From NCBI GenBank assembly GCA_017163975.1, contig JAFFSR010000244.1, forward strand, positions 11,843,501 to 11,907,500: a stretch of 64,000 nt of DNA, given 5' to 3'. The notes under the pieces are model-generated. The model did no database searches, had not been told where the DNA came from, and saw only the letters and a program-made list of their open reading frames with translations. Position numbers and translations under genes: made by a program. Positions 1 to 11,055 of the stretch are shown here, one piece after another. This DNA is from Anastatus disparis. Lineage: Eukaryota > Arthropoda > Insecta > Hymenoptera > Eupelmidae. The first letter of the stretch is position 1. Every line of letters begins with the position of its first letter.

Positions 1-1293
1 AAGAAACTACGGAAACAGAAGAGACACAACAGCTAATACCAATGAAATTAAGAGAATGGATGCAAACCGTAACAGATGAATTAAAAACCCTATCTGATCA
101 AAATAATACTTTGGAAAACTCATTAAATAATTCTGGAGATTAGGACAGATTAATGCAGATAGATTTAAGCAAAGATGAGATTAAAAATCTAACAATAAAG
201 GATCAATTGGAAGTTCTTACAGATGCTTTTAAAAAATTACGAAACGAAAAAAATAATCTCAGCAACTCTTTTGAAAAATATAAAGAGGAATTGAAAATAG
301 AAAACGATTAGCTTAGAGAGGAAAACAAAAAACTCAGGAAGGAAAATGAAAGACTGATAGAAGAAGTTCAGAATAATTTAACTCAAAAAATTAATGAAAC
401 AACACAAGAACATGAAGAGAAAATAGATGAATTAAAGATCATAATAGATAGAAGGAACGTAAATGCACAGAGTAATGAGCCAAATCAAAGTAAAATCAAA
501 ATACCTCTTCCGAAGTACGAAGGGTCTAGTACAGAAAGACCAATGAAATTTATTAATGAACTTGAAAACTATGTATCACTAAAAGGCCTAAATGATAGAG
601 TCTTTACAACTTCTACAAGGCTTTAAAAATTTATTTATTGATCGGCATTGGAACAAGATGTACAACGTACGACTAGTAGAAAAGTAGAATTCGGTCAATT
701 TTATGAAAACACGAAATTGAGCCGAGTAAATTATGCCCCTCAGATGTATGGTTTTGCCAAAGAACTTCAGTTAAATTACTCAGAAGAAGAATTAATAATA
801 AAAATTAGTAAACATTTCGACAGAAATGTAAAACAGGCAGTTAAGTTTGCTCAAAAGAAAGATAAAAATACTTTGTTTGAAATTCTAACGGATTTAGATA
901 ACGATGACAAATTACAACAAAAGAAAATACAAGTAAGGACATCATATCAACAAAATCAAAACAATAATTCAAATAATAGAGTTGACAACAACGAAAGAGG
1001 TAGATTTAATACAAACAATTATGAAAATTATAAACAAAATGAAAGTCAAAAACAAAGTGAAAACACAAATTATAATCAAAGGCAAAACTATACAAATAAA
1101 ACAACAGATGATTCACATTGGAATAAACCAGGACCAAGTTCACAAGAACAAAATCAAAAGAAACAGTTCTATTCACCAGCAATAAATGTAGCAGAATTAG
1201 CAAATAGAAATAATAAAGAGAGAACAAGATATGAAAAATTCAGACCACCAGTGGACAATAAAATAATAAAGAAAAGTCATGAAGAAATTGTAA
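1..1293 (+). pseudogene. Gag-like region of element A, broken by in-frame stops
   Basis: One reading frame runs from the window start to about 1293 and is interrupted by TAG at 141, TAG at 309, TAA at 624 and TGA at 639. The N-terminal part (to about 480) is rich in Lys, Glu and Leu and looks coiled-coil. The C-terminal part (about 940-1190) is extremely Asn/Gln-rich and basic, as in many insect Gag proteins. No CCHC zinc knuckle is visible. The frame has no start codon in the window because its beginning lies to the left. It is called Gag from its position before Pol and its composition, not from a recognised domain. It runs directly into the hairpin-rich block at 1294. Confidence 0.6.
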
Positions 1294-2052
1294 CCTTCCT
1301 CCCTATTTCCCGATTAATTTATTATTTATTTAGGTGGTTCTTTCCTTATAACGCGTTAAAGGATCGTTAAATAGCTAGCGCACCATGCCTAGCTATTGCG
1401 GACCCTGTATTTCCTTTTATAATTGTTAAAGTCGTTTATAGCTAGGACGCCTTGCCTAGCTATAGCTGACTTTTAATATATGCTTGTTAGTACTATTTAG
1501 GTTTGTTATGTGAAAAGCCCGTTATTATTAAGGACCAAATGCCTTAAAATTCGGGGCTTTACACAGGGTTAATAGGATGCGGGTTTATCTTGGAGGAGCT
1601 CTTTATTGATAATTTAATTAAATCAATTTACAATGCAAAAACTATTAATAATCTAATGCTTAATGAAGAAATACTTGCTTGTAGCAGGCGTCAGGCCATT
1701 CGCCACTTATGCTACGAGCAAGCGTGTCTTTACACCAAGAGAGCTGATCCAAGAGTGACGAGCTTCACGAGCTCCTCGTACTGCTTACATCAGCTCTCTT
1801 CGGTCTTTCTCCCACTCTTCTAACTTAGTAGAAGAGAGGGAGAGCCGCCGTGTACTCTCAGCGGTACTTACACATGCAAGTGCGTGTACGTACATACGCG
1901 CGCTTGCATGTTCAACCACTTTGGTCTTTTTGGGTGTTTGCGCGCGCATCTTCCAGTATCGTACGGTTTCAGGGCCGTACATACTCGGGCGCTCACAAAA
2001 TAAACATAACAAAAATAGATATAAATGAAAAACAAAAAGATAATAATCAGGG
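1294..2052. repeat. Hairpin-rich insertion between Gag and Pol of element A
   Basis: This stretch is not coding in the Gag or Pol frame and is visibly more GC-rich than its surroundings. It holds eight successive inverted repeats with short loops: 1371-1398 (9-bp stem), 1437-1464 (10 bp, perfect), 1514-1560, 1674-1722, 1737-1800 (12 bp, perfect), 1804-1843, 1872-1911 and 1956-1985. At about 1590-1690 a short open stretch resembles the Gag fragment of element C (18784-18840; both have an I-D-[ND]-L-I-K core). The block may therefore be the leader plus Gag start of another LTR element. That origin is inference. Confidence 0.5.
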
Positions 2053-5000
2053 AAACCAATAGAGGTTGCACCTAAGACGTCAAAGAAAAGGGGTAAGGAT
2101 GCAACGAAAGAAAATCCCCAAAATATGATTGCTTCAATGCAGCAAACAATAAAAGAAGATTTAATACATGACATAGAACCAGATAAAAATGAGATAGAAG
2201 AAAAAATTATAACATGTCCAGAAATGGGAATAAAGTTAGAAGACATCCCAGTAAATGGACTAATTGATACTGGTAGCGAGATAACATGTATATCCGAAAA
2301 ATTTTACTTTGATAATTTCGAAAGATTGAAAAATTGTCCTACATTACCAATAACAGGTAAAAGCATTAAAACAGCTACAGGCTCAAAAACAACAAAAATA
2401 AGAAAACAAATAATGATAATGACTGAATTTAATAAGGAAAAAATTAATATTATTTATTTAATAATACCTAAATTGATAAAAGATTGTATCATTGGCTATG
2501 ATACACAACAAATGTTACGTATGATTATTAATACTGTGATGCAAGAAATACTTATAGTTATTAATGATAAATATTTAAATTTATTATATATAGAAAATAA
2601 ATTAAATTCAAATGCATACGAAACGATGCAAATTCAAGAAGTATATGAAAATGGCAATGACCTAAAATCATATAACTTCAATAAAGAAGATGAGAAAGAA
2701 AATTTTCTCAATTCTGAAAATTATTATAAAACCTCAATACTCACAAATGATGAGATTGAAGAAAAAATTAATGAGTGTGAAAATATCACACAAAATCAAA
2801 AAGAAGAATTAACTAAGTTAATTATAAAATATAAAGAAGTATTTCGTAAACCACCAGGGTTAATAAAATCGTATAAACATGAGTTGAGATTAGTTGATGA
2901 TACACCATTTTATTCAAAACCTTATCCAATATCAATAAATCATAGAGAAAAGGTATTGGAAGAAATTAAAAATATGTTGGAATTAGGAATAATTAGAAAG
3001 TCAAAAAGCCCTTATATAAATTCAGTTGTAACAGTTATTAAAAAAGATGGATCGGTTCGCCTGTGTTTAGATGCACGTAAATTAAATGAAAAGATTATAG
3101 ATGATTATGAAGCTCCTCCGTCAGTTGAAGAACTTTTTGTAAGATGTAAAAAGAAAAAATACATGTCAAGTTTAGATCTAACAAGTTCGTATTGGCAAAT
3201 AGAATTAACTGAGAACAGTAAGAAATTTACAGCATTTAAAATCGATAATAAGGTTTACGAGTTTAATGTGGCTGCTTTTGGTATAAAACAAGTGGCGCAG
3301 GATTATTAAGAGGATTAAATGAAGTAATAAATGATTTTGATGAATTTTTATTAGCATTCGTGGACGATTTGCACATAAGATCAACCACATTTCATGAACA
3401 TATAAAACATCTCGAAAAATTATTTAAAAAGGCTAAAGAGTATAATGTAACATTTAACTTTAAGAAATCAAAGTTTATAAAAGAAAAAATAGAATTCTTA
3501 GGCCATTACATAACTAGTGAAGGAATCACGCCGGACCCCAAAAAAATAAGATCAATTAAGAATTTTCATACACCAAGAAATATAAAAGAGCTGCAGGCAT
3601 TCTGTTTCGTAAACTTTTATACGAAATTTGCTAAAGGATATGCAAACGAAATCTTACCATTAATTGGATTGTTAAGAAAAGATGTACCTTATGAGTGGGG
3701 GGCAAGGCAACAAAAAGCTTTTGAGAATATAAAAGACCTCTTTACAGAAAATATAATTTTAAAATTTATAGATATGAGCAAATCATTCATTCTAACAACT
3801 GATGCAAGTAATTATGCTATAGCAGCGATACTATCACAGTTGGATGAACAAAATCAGGAAAACATTATATGTTTTATAAGCAGAACACTTAAAGGTGCTG
3901 AATTGAACTATTTCACCACCGAAAAAGAATTACTAGCAATAGTATGGTCAGTACATAAACTAGACACATATTTAAGAGGTGCAAAAGAGATAACGTTAAG
4001 AACGGATCATGAAGCAATTACGTTCTTAAATAAATGTAAATTCAACAGTTGCAGGTTAAGACGATGGGCTTTATCCATACAGGATTACAATATTAAACCA
4101 GAACACATTACTGGTAAAAATAATGTTGCTGCAGACTTTCTCAGTAGACAAATATCTGATCTAAAAGAAGATGGCGAGATAGTTATTGCAAAATTAAGTA
4201 AAAACAAAATTAGCAAAAATTTAGAAAAAGCATTTAAGCACTTAAAATCATTACAGAAAAATGATAATTACTGCAATAAAATAATGCAAAAAATGAATAT
4301 AAAAAATAACAAAATAAAAAGTTATTACTCATATGAAAACGAGATATTATGCAAAGAAACGAACTCAGGAAAAAAAATTATAATACCTGATAACATATTA
4401 AAAATAGTTATTACAGAAATTCACGAATTCTATGGCCATATAGGACCAAAGAAAACTTACAATTTAATTATAGAAGACTTTACAGCTCCAAAATTACATA
4501 AACAGGTTTACGCTTTAATAAAGACATGCGAAACCTGTCAAAAAACTAAACATTTGACTATAAAATACCATGCAGATATGCAACCAATAATAGTAAATAA
4601 CAAAAACGAAATATTATCGATAGATTTTTATGGCCCTCTACCAACGTCAGTAGGAGGAGTAAAATATATTCTAACGTCTATAGATGTGTTTTCAAAATAC
4701 GTAGTAATGTATCCTATTAAAAAAGCAAATACACTTACTACAATAAGAAAAATATTCAATGACTATGTCACAAAGTATGGCAAACCAAGTGCAATAATGA
4801 CTGATCATGGAACACAGTTTACATCCAAAAAATGGAGTAAAAAACTACAAGAAGAAAATATAAATATAATATTCTCGTCAATAAGACACCCCCAAAGCAA
4901 CATAATTGAGAGAATACACAGAGAACTCGGTGGATTTTTCAGAACATTTATCAAAGAATCCCATAAATCATGGTCTACATACGTACCAAAAATTCAAGAG

Positions 5001-5426
5001 ATAATGAACGAAGTATACCACGAAACTACTGGTTTTACACCCATGGAATTACATATGGGGAAAAAACCCACAAGAATATGGGAAAAATATTTTAAGCTAG
5101 AAAAGTCAGACATGACACTAGAAAGAAAAATATTTTTAGCAAGGAAAAGAATGCACAAAAGGATTAAAGATCGAGCTGTAAGGACTAACATAAAACACAA
5201 TCACTATACATTAAATATAGGAGATAAAGTACTTATAAAAGCTCTGAAGGTAACAGATTCAGAAAATGAAAAAATAGTTAAATTTCTAGACATTTACGAA
5301 GGACCTTTTATAATAAAAAATGTTATAAATAAAGATACATACTTATTAGAAGATAAAAATCAACAAGAAAGAGGAAAATTTCACCTGTCCAACCTAAAAC
5401 CATTTTTTGAAGAAGAAGAAAATTGA
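2053..5426 (+). pseudogene. pol: Pol polyprotein of element A (PR-RT-RNaseH-IN), one frameshift
   Basis: Pol drives reverse transcription and integration of element A. Domains in order: retropepsin-like protease with a DTG active site (2266-2274); reverse transcriptase with the catalytic aspartates in FVDD (3357-3368), a variant of YxDD; RNase H around 3790-4150 (TTDAS, TDHEA); and integrase with an HHCC zinc finger (about 4418-4545). The DDE residues are present: D in SIDFYGP near 4620, D in TDHGTQF near 4800 and E in the IIERIHRELG segment near 4909. One nucleotide is missing near 3290, which moves the frame and ends the upstream part at 3309. A codon is also lost near 3600 in a conserved RT stretch. 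Otherwise the frame is open to 5426, which suggests a fairly recent copy. The upstream edge near 2053 is where the Pol frame first opens. Confidence 0.9.
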
Positions 5427-5843
5427 AAAATGAAGAAGAAGATGCGAATAAAAGAAAATGCGAACCACTTGTAAAATTAAAAATGAGAAACACTGAAATA
5501 TTATTTGATAAAAGCACAAAATTAAATATATTATAATATAAGAAAAGAAAGTAAGAAAGACGAACGTAAACAAAGGACACACATAGAGTATGTAAAGATC
5601 TAACGAGATAAACAATAAATTTGGAAACTTAAAATCAACGATCTTCGATGATTTTGGAAAATAATATTTCAGTGCTGATTCTAAAACCGTACGGTTAACA
5701 GCTAAAAGCATTTGGGCAAAAATAAAAATTGAAATAGTAATATAAGAAAATAGTGTAAATAGATCGTTATTAGTTTTAAGTTAGATTGATTGTAAATAGT
5801 GTAAATATATTATAATATAAAAAAGTTAAAAAAGAAAAGAAAA

Positions 5844-6452
5844 ATGTCACGAGTGTTAGTAATTAAAAATATTAAGAAGACATTTAGGACCCATCCAACG
5901 TTGTACCGTCACGCAGGTACAAGCCCAGATAGGTATGTGGGAATGAGGCACGTCACGTCTCAAGTTGACGAATATTTAATAGAAGAAAAGCGTTTGGATG
6001 TTGTCTGGGATGAATCTTTGAATCATGCCATTAATTACGAAGAAAAGCTGGAAGGGCAGTCAAAAAATTATAGGCAGGCAACAGCCTTATTATCATCAGC
6101 AGCAGGAATAGAAATAACAGCCAAGTGCAAAGAAAAAGAAATTGGAGTAGCCACAATGAAGACAGGATCTGGTAAAAGCCAGAGAAAAATTAAGAAAGGT
6201 GAGAAGGCCGAAAAAACAATATTTTTAAAGCCTAAGGATGAGAAAATAGACGAGGAGATAATAAATATTTACATCCCAGAAGGAAAAGAAAAAAGAAAAT
6301 ATATATACGCACAAGAAGCGGCCCTAGACCGTCACCGTTTGCAGAGAATAGGGATCCCGTCTACTACATCCGACCTCAGCGGTGACGAATCTGACGTTGA
6401 TGTATGGGTGAACAAGTTGAAAGAAAAGAAAATAAAAAGGTATGAAAAATAA
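5844..6452 (+). CDS. Third ORF of element A, 202 aa, non-envelope-like
   Basis: This intact ORF lies 417 bp after Pol, where errantivirus-like elements carry an envelope gene. The product has no signal peptide or membrane segment and is charged and basic, so it does not look like an envelope. Element B has a diverged relative. The N-terminal part (about residues 17-68, with a conserved RH-x-x-TSP-[DE] stretch and VVWDESLN) matches its 10461-10680 fragment. The C-terminal part (RLQRIGI and following residues) matches its 16524-16901 fragment. The middle (about residues 75-150) is variable and Lys/Glu-rich. Conservation of both ends between two diverged elements argues for a real protein. The function is unknown; RNA or nucleic-acid binding is possible from its charge, but that is a guess. 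The start chosen is the first ATG. Confidence 0.7.
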   Translation: MSRVLVIKNIKKTFRTHPTLYRHAGTSPDRYVGMRHVTSQVDEYLIEEKRLDVVWDESLNHAINYEEKLEGQSKNYRQATALLSSAAGIEITAKCKEKEIGVATMKTGSGKSQRKIKKGEKAEKTIFLKPKDEKIDEEIINIYIPEGKEKRKYIYAQEAALDRHRLQRIGIPSTTSDLSGDESDVDVWVNKLKEKKIKRYEK

Positions 6453-6844
6453 AAGTGTATTATAATGAATTAATTGTAATTTAATATTTGTTATTGTCCT
6501 CTTTGCGAGAAAAATAAAATAACCTGCACAACAAATAATTAAATTTAAAAAAAAAAAAAAGGGTTAATTTACAATTAAAAACATTTATTGTAGTGCAAAT
6601 TATTTTATTTTGGGGGGCAAGGATGAGTACAATAAAGTAATATATGTTAAGATTAAGAAAGAAAAGGAAATGAGAAAGTAAAACGCTTTAAAGTTATAAT
6701 GAAAAAGAAAAGTAATATAGATTTAAATATCGCGCGCATTAAAATGCACCATAAGAGCATTTCCTTTTCCGGAAACTTATAATAAATTTAAACATTCAAT
6801 TAATATATGAAATATTAGCAAAAGATTTTTTTTCGGAGGGCAGT
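6453..6844 (+). other. 3' untranslated region of element A with two purine tracts
   Basis: AT-rich, with no ORF. It contains a hairpin plus G6 tract (6511-6617) and a second, weaker purine tract (CGGAGGG, 6834-6840) just before the presumed LTR start. Element B has the same two-tract layout, with similar spacing of about 240 bp. Confidence 0.55.
6511..6617 (+). promoter_or_regulatory. Polypurine tract of element A preceded by an inverted repeat
   Basis: The left arm at 6511-6534 and the right arm at 6588-6611 are inverted copies: a 12-bp perfect outer stem of AAAATAAAATAA plus further matches. The right arm directly abuts GGGGGG at 6612-6617. The polypurine tract normally primes plus-strand DNA synthesis. 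The abutting stem recurs in elements B and C. Confidence 0.55.
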
Positions 6845-7368
6845 TGTAACCTCACGTATTAACGCGATAAAATACTAAATATTAAGTATTTAAATGCATG
6901 TTAATTTGAGAGAGAATAAAAATAAAAAAAGAAAAAAATAAAATGAATTTAAAATGGTAATGATTCTCTCTCAAATTTTGATGCTTGTATTAAAAGCGAA
7001 AAGAATGAAACGATATTATGTCTCTTTTTATCTTGAGCGTCGGCGCGGTGTAATAATTATATATTATACTGACGTGCAGGATAGAAATTGTTAGATGGAA
7101 AAGGTGGTCTCGCGCAGAGCGAGATCTAAAATTAGCGCAAGTTTCCCCCAACAATGCCAATCAAGCAAAGAGGAGGAAGATAGCGGCGACGGCGGCTCAA
7201 GCGGGAGCAATGTAGTCGTCGTCGAAAATCTTGTACGGCACTCTTTGGCCAGCCTTCACTAAATAAAGTATATTTTAACTTTAATTCTCGTTATTGGTTT
7301 TGATTATTTCCGATTATTCTGCAGGTCCGCGAACCTTAACCATAACCACTAGCTCTGTACCGGTAGCA
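6845..7368 (+). repeat. Putative LTR (3' LTR of element A)
   Basis: Starts with TG a few bases after a purine tract and ends at a TAGCA motif. It contains a polyadenylation-like AATAAA near 7262. Its terminal AGCTCT...TAGCAGC and an internal CAATCAAGCA are shared with the LTR-like block at 17466-17868, which suggests related LTRs. No identical second copy is in the window, so the boundaries are inferred. Confidence 0.45.
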
Positions 7369-7756
7369 GCTATAACGGAATAAATCCTCAGTTAAAATCA
7401 AAGTTTCATTGTAATAAATCCAATTAGTCATACTTTTATTTCAATTTCTTTTGGTGTACGTGTAATGTGTTTCTATATAAATCATTTTCCTATAGTTGAA
7501 GTTGATTGTGTTTAACTAATAATTAATTAAATTGATTTAAAGTTTATCTACGTGAAGTAAATGAAAGGCTCATTATAAGACTATAAGTCTTGGAGTTTCT
7601 GGCTTATAAGAGGCCAATAGTATAATTAACAAAAAAGCAAAGAGACCCCGGACTAGATGTAGCATGGCGCTACACTAAGAACGGGTCTAGCTTAAAATTA
7701 ACCTTTTTCCTTTATCCTTTTCCTCGTACATGAGCACTTTGTGCTATCATTTTCAG
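7369..7756 (+). other. Leader-like hairpin-rich block before Pol of element B
   Basis: No ORF. It includes a 6-3-6 hairpin at 7577-7591, a nested structure with AGACCC at 7642 pairing with GGGTCT at 7683 around a GTAGC/GCTAC stem (7659-7673), and a 5-3-5 hairpin at 7733-7745. It ends in a pyrimidine-rich run and CAG at 7754-7756, exactly where the Pol reading frame begins. It may be the leader of element B after an LTR shared with element A. Confidence 0.4.
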
Positions 7757-10112
7757 ATTCAGGATATAGAGAGGTTACAATATGTGTATTCAGAGAAAAT
7801 GATGAGATTGTAAATTTCTCTCATATTGAAAATTATTTTAATATTCACGAACTCACAGAAGATGAGATTCGAGAAAAAATAAAACAAGGTGATAATATAT
7901 CATCTGAATAAGAGACTAGCTTAGTAAAGTTAATCTTAAAATATAAAACAGTATTCAGTAATGCACCAGGTCGTTTATTGTCATATAAACACGAAATTAA
8001 AACAAAAGACGATACACCATTTTATTCGAAGCCATAGCCTATACCGATACATCATAGACAAAAAGTTATAGAAGAAATAGATAAAATGTTAAAATTATGA
8101 ATTATCAGAAAATCAAAAAGCCCATATATAAACTCAATAGTAACAGTCATGAAAAAAGATGGATCTGTACGATTATGCTTAGATGCAAGGAAGTTAGATG
8201 AAAAAATAATCGATGATTATGAAGCACCACCATCAATAGAGGAAATATTTCTAAGGTGCAAAAGAAGAAAATATATGTCAAATCTCGACTTGACAAGTAG
8301 TTGTTGGTAAGTTGAATTAACAGAAAACAGTAAAAAGTATACTGCATTTAAAATAGACAATAAAGTCTATGAATTTAACGTAGCTGCTTTCGGAATTAAG
8401 ACTAGCAGTGCAGCATTACTAAGGGGTCTTGATGAAATAATAAACGATATGCAAGATTTCTTATTAGCATTTGTAGATGATCTACATATTAGATCATCAA
8501 CATTCGATGAACATATATCTCATTTAGAAGAATTATTCAAAAAAGCTGCAAAATATAATATTAAATTTAATTTTCAAAAGTCAAATTTTTGCAAAAACAA
8601 AATAGAATTCTTAGGTCATTTCATATCAGCTGATGGCATTGCGCCAGATCCTGAAAAAATAAGATCTATTAAAGAATTCAAAGTACCAAAAAATCAGAAG
8701 CAATTACAAGCTTTTCTAGGCTTTGTAAACTTCTATACAAAATTCGCAAAAGGATATGCAAATGAAATATTACCATTGATATCTTTGTTGCGAAAGAATG
8801 TTCCATATATATGGACAGATAGGCAGCAAAAAGCTTTTGAAAAGATAAAAGGCTTATTTGATGAAAATATCATGTTGAAATATGTTGATATAACAAAACC
8901 ATTTATATTAACCACTGAAGCGAGCGACTACGCAATCGCAGCAATACTGTCACAATTAGATGACAATAATTATGAAAATATTGTTTGCTTTATTAGCAGG
9001 ACATTAAAAGATAATGAAATAAATTATTTTACAACTGAAAAAGAGTTGTTAGCCATAGTATGGTCATTGAAAAAACTAGACACGTATTTAAAAGGTTCCA
9101 CAAAAATAATTGTAAAAACGGACCATGAAGCAATAACTTTCTTAAATAGGTGCAAATTTAGTAATGAAAGACTTAAACGTTGGAGTTTGGCACTTCAAGA
9201 TTATAATATATATCCTGAGCATATACCAGGACATGAAAATAAAGCTGCAGATTTTTTAAGTCGTCAAGATACGACAGAAAAAGATTATAAAAAAGACGAA
9301 ATAGTAATTGCTGCAATAGCAAAGAAATTTGAGATAAAAAATGAGTTAAAAAGAAAGCTAGCAAAGTTGCAAACTCTTCAGCAACAAGACACATATTGCA
9401 ATAAGATTAAAGAAAAAATGAAAAGCAATAAAAACATTCAAAAAACATACGAATATATAGATGGTATGTTAACAAAAAAAGTCAACTACAGGAAACAAAA
9501 TTGGTTAACTATGAAGTATAAACCACAGACAACACCAATTCTAGTAGAAAGAAAAAATCAAATGCTGTCAATTGACTTTTATGGCCCATTACCAGTGTCA
9601 ACGGGGGGCGTAAAACATATATTAACAACAATTTACACATTCACTAAATACGTAGTCATGTACCCTATAAAGAGGGCAAATGCATCAACGGTAATAAAAA
9701 AATTATTAAATGATTATTTTCTAAAAGGTTTACACCACTTGAGTTACATTTTAATAAAAATCCAGAAAGATTTTGGCAAAAATATTTTAATTTTGAAAAA
9801 TCAAAAATTAGCTATGAAAGAAAAATATATTTAGCAAAAGAAAATATGCATAAAGAGAGGAAAAAACGTGCAAACAAACAAAATCTAAATAAAAATCAGC
9901 ATGAATTTAAAATACACGACAAAGTATTAATAAAAGCGTTAAACGTTTCTGACACTGAAAATAACAAAATTGCCAAATTTTTTCAAATTTATGAAGGGCC
10001 ATACAGTGTAAAAAATAAAATAGCAAATGATACATATTTGCTAATAAATGAGAAAAATGAAGAGAGAGGAAAATTCCACTTAGACAACCTCAAACCATTC
10101 TATGAAAATTAA
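7757..10112 (+). pseudogene. pol: Pol remnant of element B (RT-RNaseH-IN), multiply broken
   Basis: Relative of element A's Pol, easily aligned along its length. The 5' end is missing: the frame begins after the protease. In-frame stops lie near 7908, 8037, 8098 and 8308. From 8311 the frame is open through the RT active site FVDD (about 8470), RNase H (TTEAS, TDHEA) and the tether. About 65 codons holding the integrase HHCC zinc finger are deleted near 9495. A second deletion with a frameshift near 9725 removes the rest of the catalytic core, leaving the first D (SIDFYGP) but not the second D or the E. The integrase C-terminus resumes in another frame and is open at 9846-10112. The protein cannot be functional. 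Confidence 0.88.
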
Positions 10113-10460
10113 AATTTGTATAAAGTCGAAATGAGAGTGAAAAGCAATACAATTAAAATAAATAACAACACACACAAACAAGAAACATTAAGGTATGATG
10201 AAATACAATGTATCATCGTGAATCAAAACAAAGGTGGCTTCAGTGACAAAATAACAGTGGAAAGACTTAGAAGTAAACTAAAATTCTAAGAACCACCAGT
10301 TATAATTTCAACGTATTAAAATTAAATTAAAAGTAAAATTAAACCAAAGTACCAAAAAGAAAAAAGCTATAAGTGCATCTATCAATAAGTTATATAGTCA
10401 TTGTAAATAGTAGTATAAGTTTGTGTAGAATATAAGTGATAAGCATAATAAGAACAAAAA

Positions 10461-10700
10461 ATGTATAGAGTAAGCCCATACCCGTACAAAAGGAAGATAA
10501 ACTTCATAACCCATCCGAACAAGTTCCGGCATTCTGCAACGAGCCCGGAGTTATATGTGAATTGCAGACACGTAGAAACGCAGGTAAATGAAGACCTGTT
10601 AGAAACGAAGAATCTAAAAATTGTATGGGATGAGTCGTTAAATAGAAGCATAAACTACGAAGATAAGTTAAGCAGATCGTTAGATGCACTGAAAACTAAA
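10461..10700 (+). pseudogene. Third ORF of element B, N-terminal fragment
   Basis: Homologous to the N-terminus of element A's third ORF: same position after Pol, same THP...RH..TSP start and the same VWDESLN...INYE[DE]KL stretch. The homology stops at about 10690 and the frame ends with TAG at 10713-10715, inside the hairpin-rich block that carries the Transib. The missing C-terminal half is found 5.8 kb downstream at 16524-16901, so the gene was split by insertion. Confidence 0.75.
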
Positions 10701-10701
10701 A

Positions 10702-10939
10702 GGACTAGCTACTAGACTTGAAGTTTAGCCAGAGCGCCTAAACGCACTATAGTATGCGCGCCGTAAAAGGGATTAGTAGCTAGTCCCTCCGGCGCACTGA
10801 GAAGACCCTCTGGCGCACTGAGAAGGCCCGAGAGCTCGATAGCAGCGCCATAGACGAGTGTAAAGGGAAGATTCCCGCGTGGGCACAGTCGTCGAACTCG
10901 AAAGAGTTCGTCAGGGAGCCCGAAAGGCTAGAAGCGCCG
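10702..10939. other. Hairpin-rich block interrupting the third ORF of element B (left part)
   Basis: GC-rich, unlike its neighbours. It has a perfect 13-bp inverted repeat (10702-10714 with 10774-10786), a perfect GGGAA/TTCCC hairpin (10865-10876), a 7-bp stem with a GAAA tetraloop (10893-10910) and a 14-bp direct repeat GGCGCACTGAGAAG at 10791 and 10812. The block continues after the Transib at 16462-16523, where CTGAG/CTCAG pair (16504-16523). Its last five bases on the left (10935-10939) are the Transib target site. Confidence 0.5.
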
Positions 10940-11055
10940 CACAGTGGGAAAAAACGGAAACAATTCCATCCACTCGCCATTTTAGATCGTATGGTCACAA
11001 ATTTTTTTTTAATCTTCTTCAAGTAACATATATATCAAGCTAAAAGTGCGGAAAA
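10940..11055 (+). repeat. Left terminal inverted repeat of the Transib
   Basis: A 116-bp arm identical by eye to the reverse complement of 16341-16456. It starts with the heptamer CACAGTG followed by GG and an A-run. The satellite array starts directly at its inner edge. Confidence 0.92.

Larger units (their letters stand above)
1..7368 (+). mobile_element. Ty3/Gypsy-type LTR retrotransposon A (5' end outside window)
   Basis: The order on the + strand is Gag-like region, Pol (protease, reverse transcriptase, RNase H, integrase), a third ORF, a G6 polypurine tract and an LTR-like block. No 5' LTR is in the window, so the element is cut by the window edge. Gag carries several in-frame stops and Pol has one frameshift, so this copy is not autonomous, although most of Pol and the whole third ORF remain open. 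A block of about 760 bp (1294-2052) separates Gag from Pol. The domain order and motifs are seen directly; assignment to the Ty3/Gypsy group rests on integrase lying downstream of RNase H. Confidence 0.85.

Noticed and set aside
1294..2052. Reading the hairpin block as a spliced intron joining Gag and Pol
   Set aside because: A possible acceptor exists near 2052, but no donor joins the frames, and Gag and Pol would not be in phase.
1785..2246. 153-codon ORF on the minus strand
   Set aside because: Runs antisense through the hairpin block into the Pol start; composition is non-protein-like and it matches nothing recognisable.
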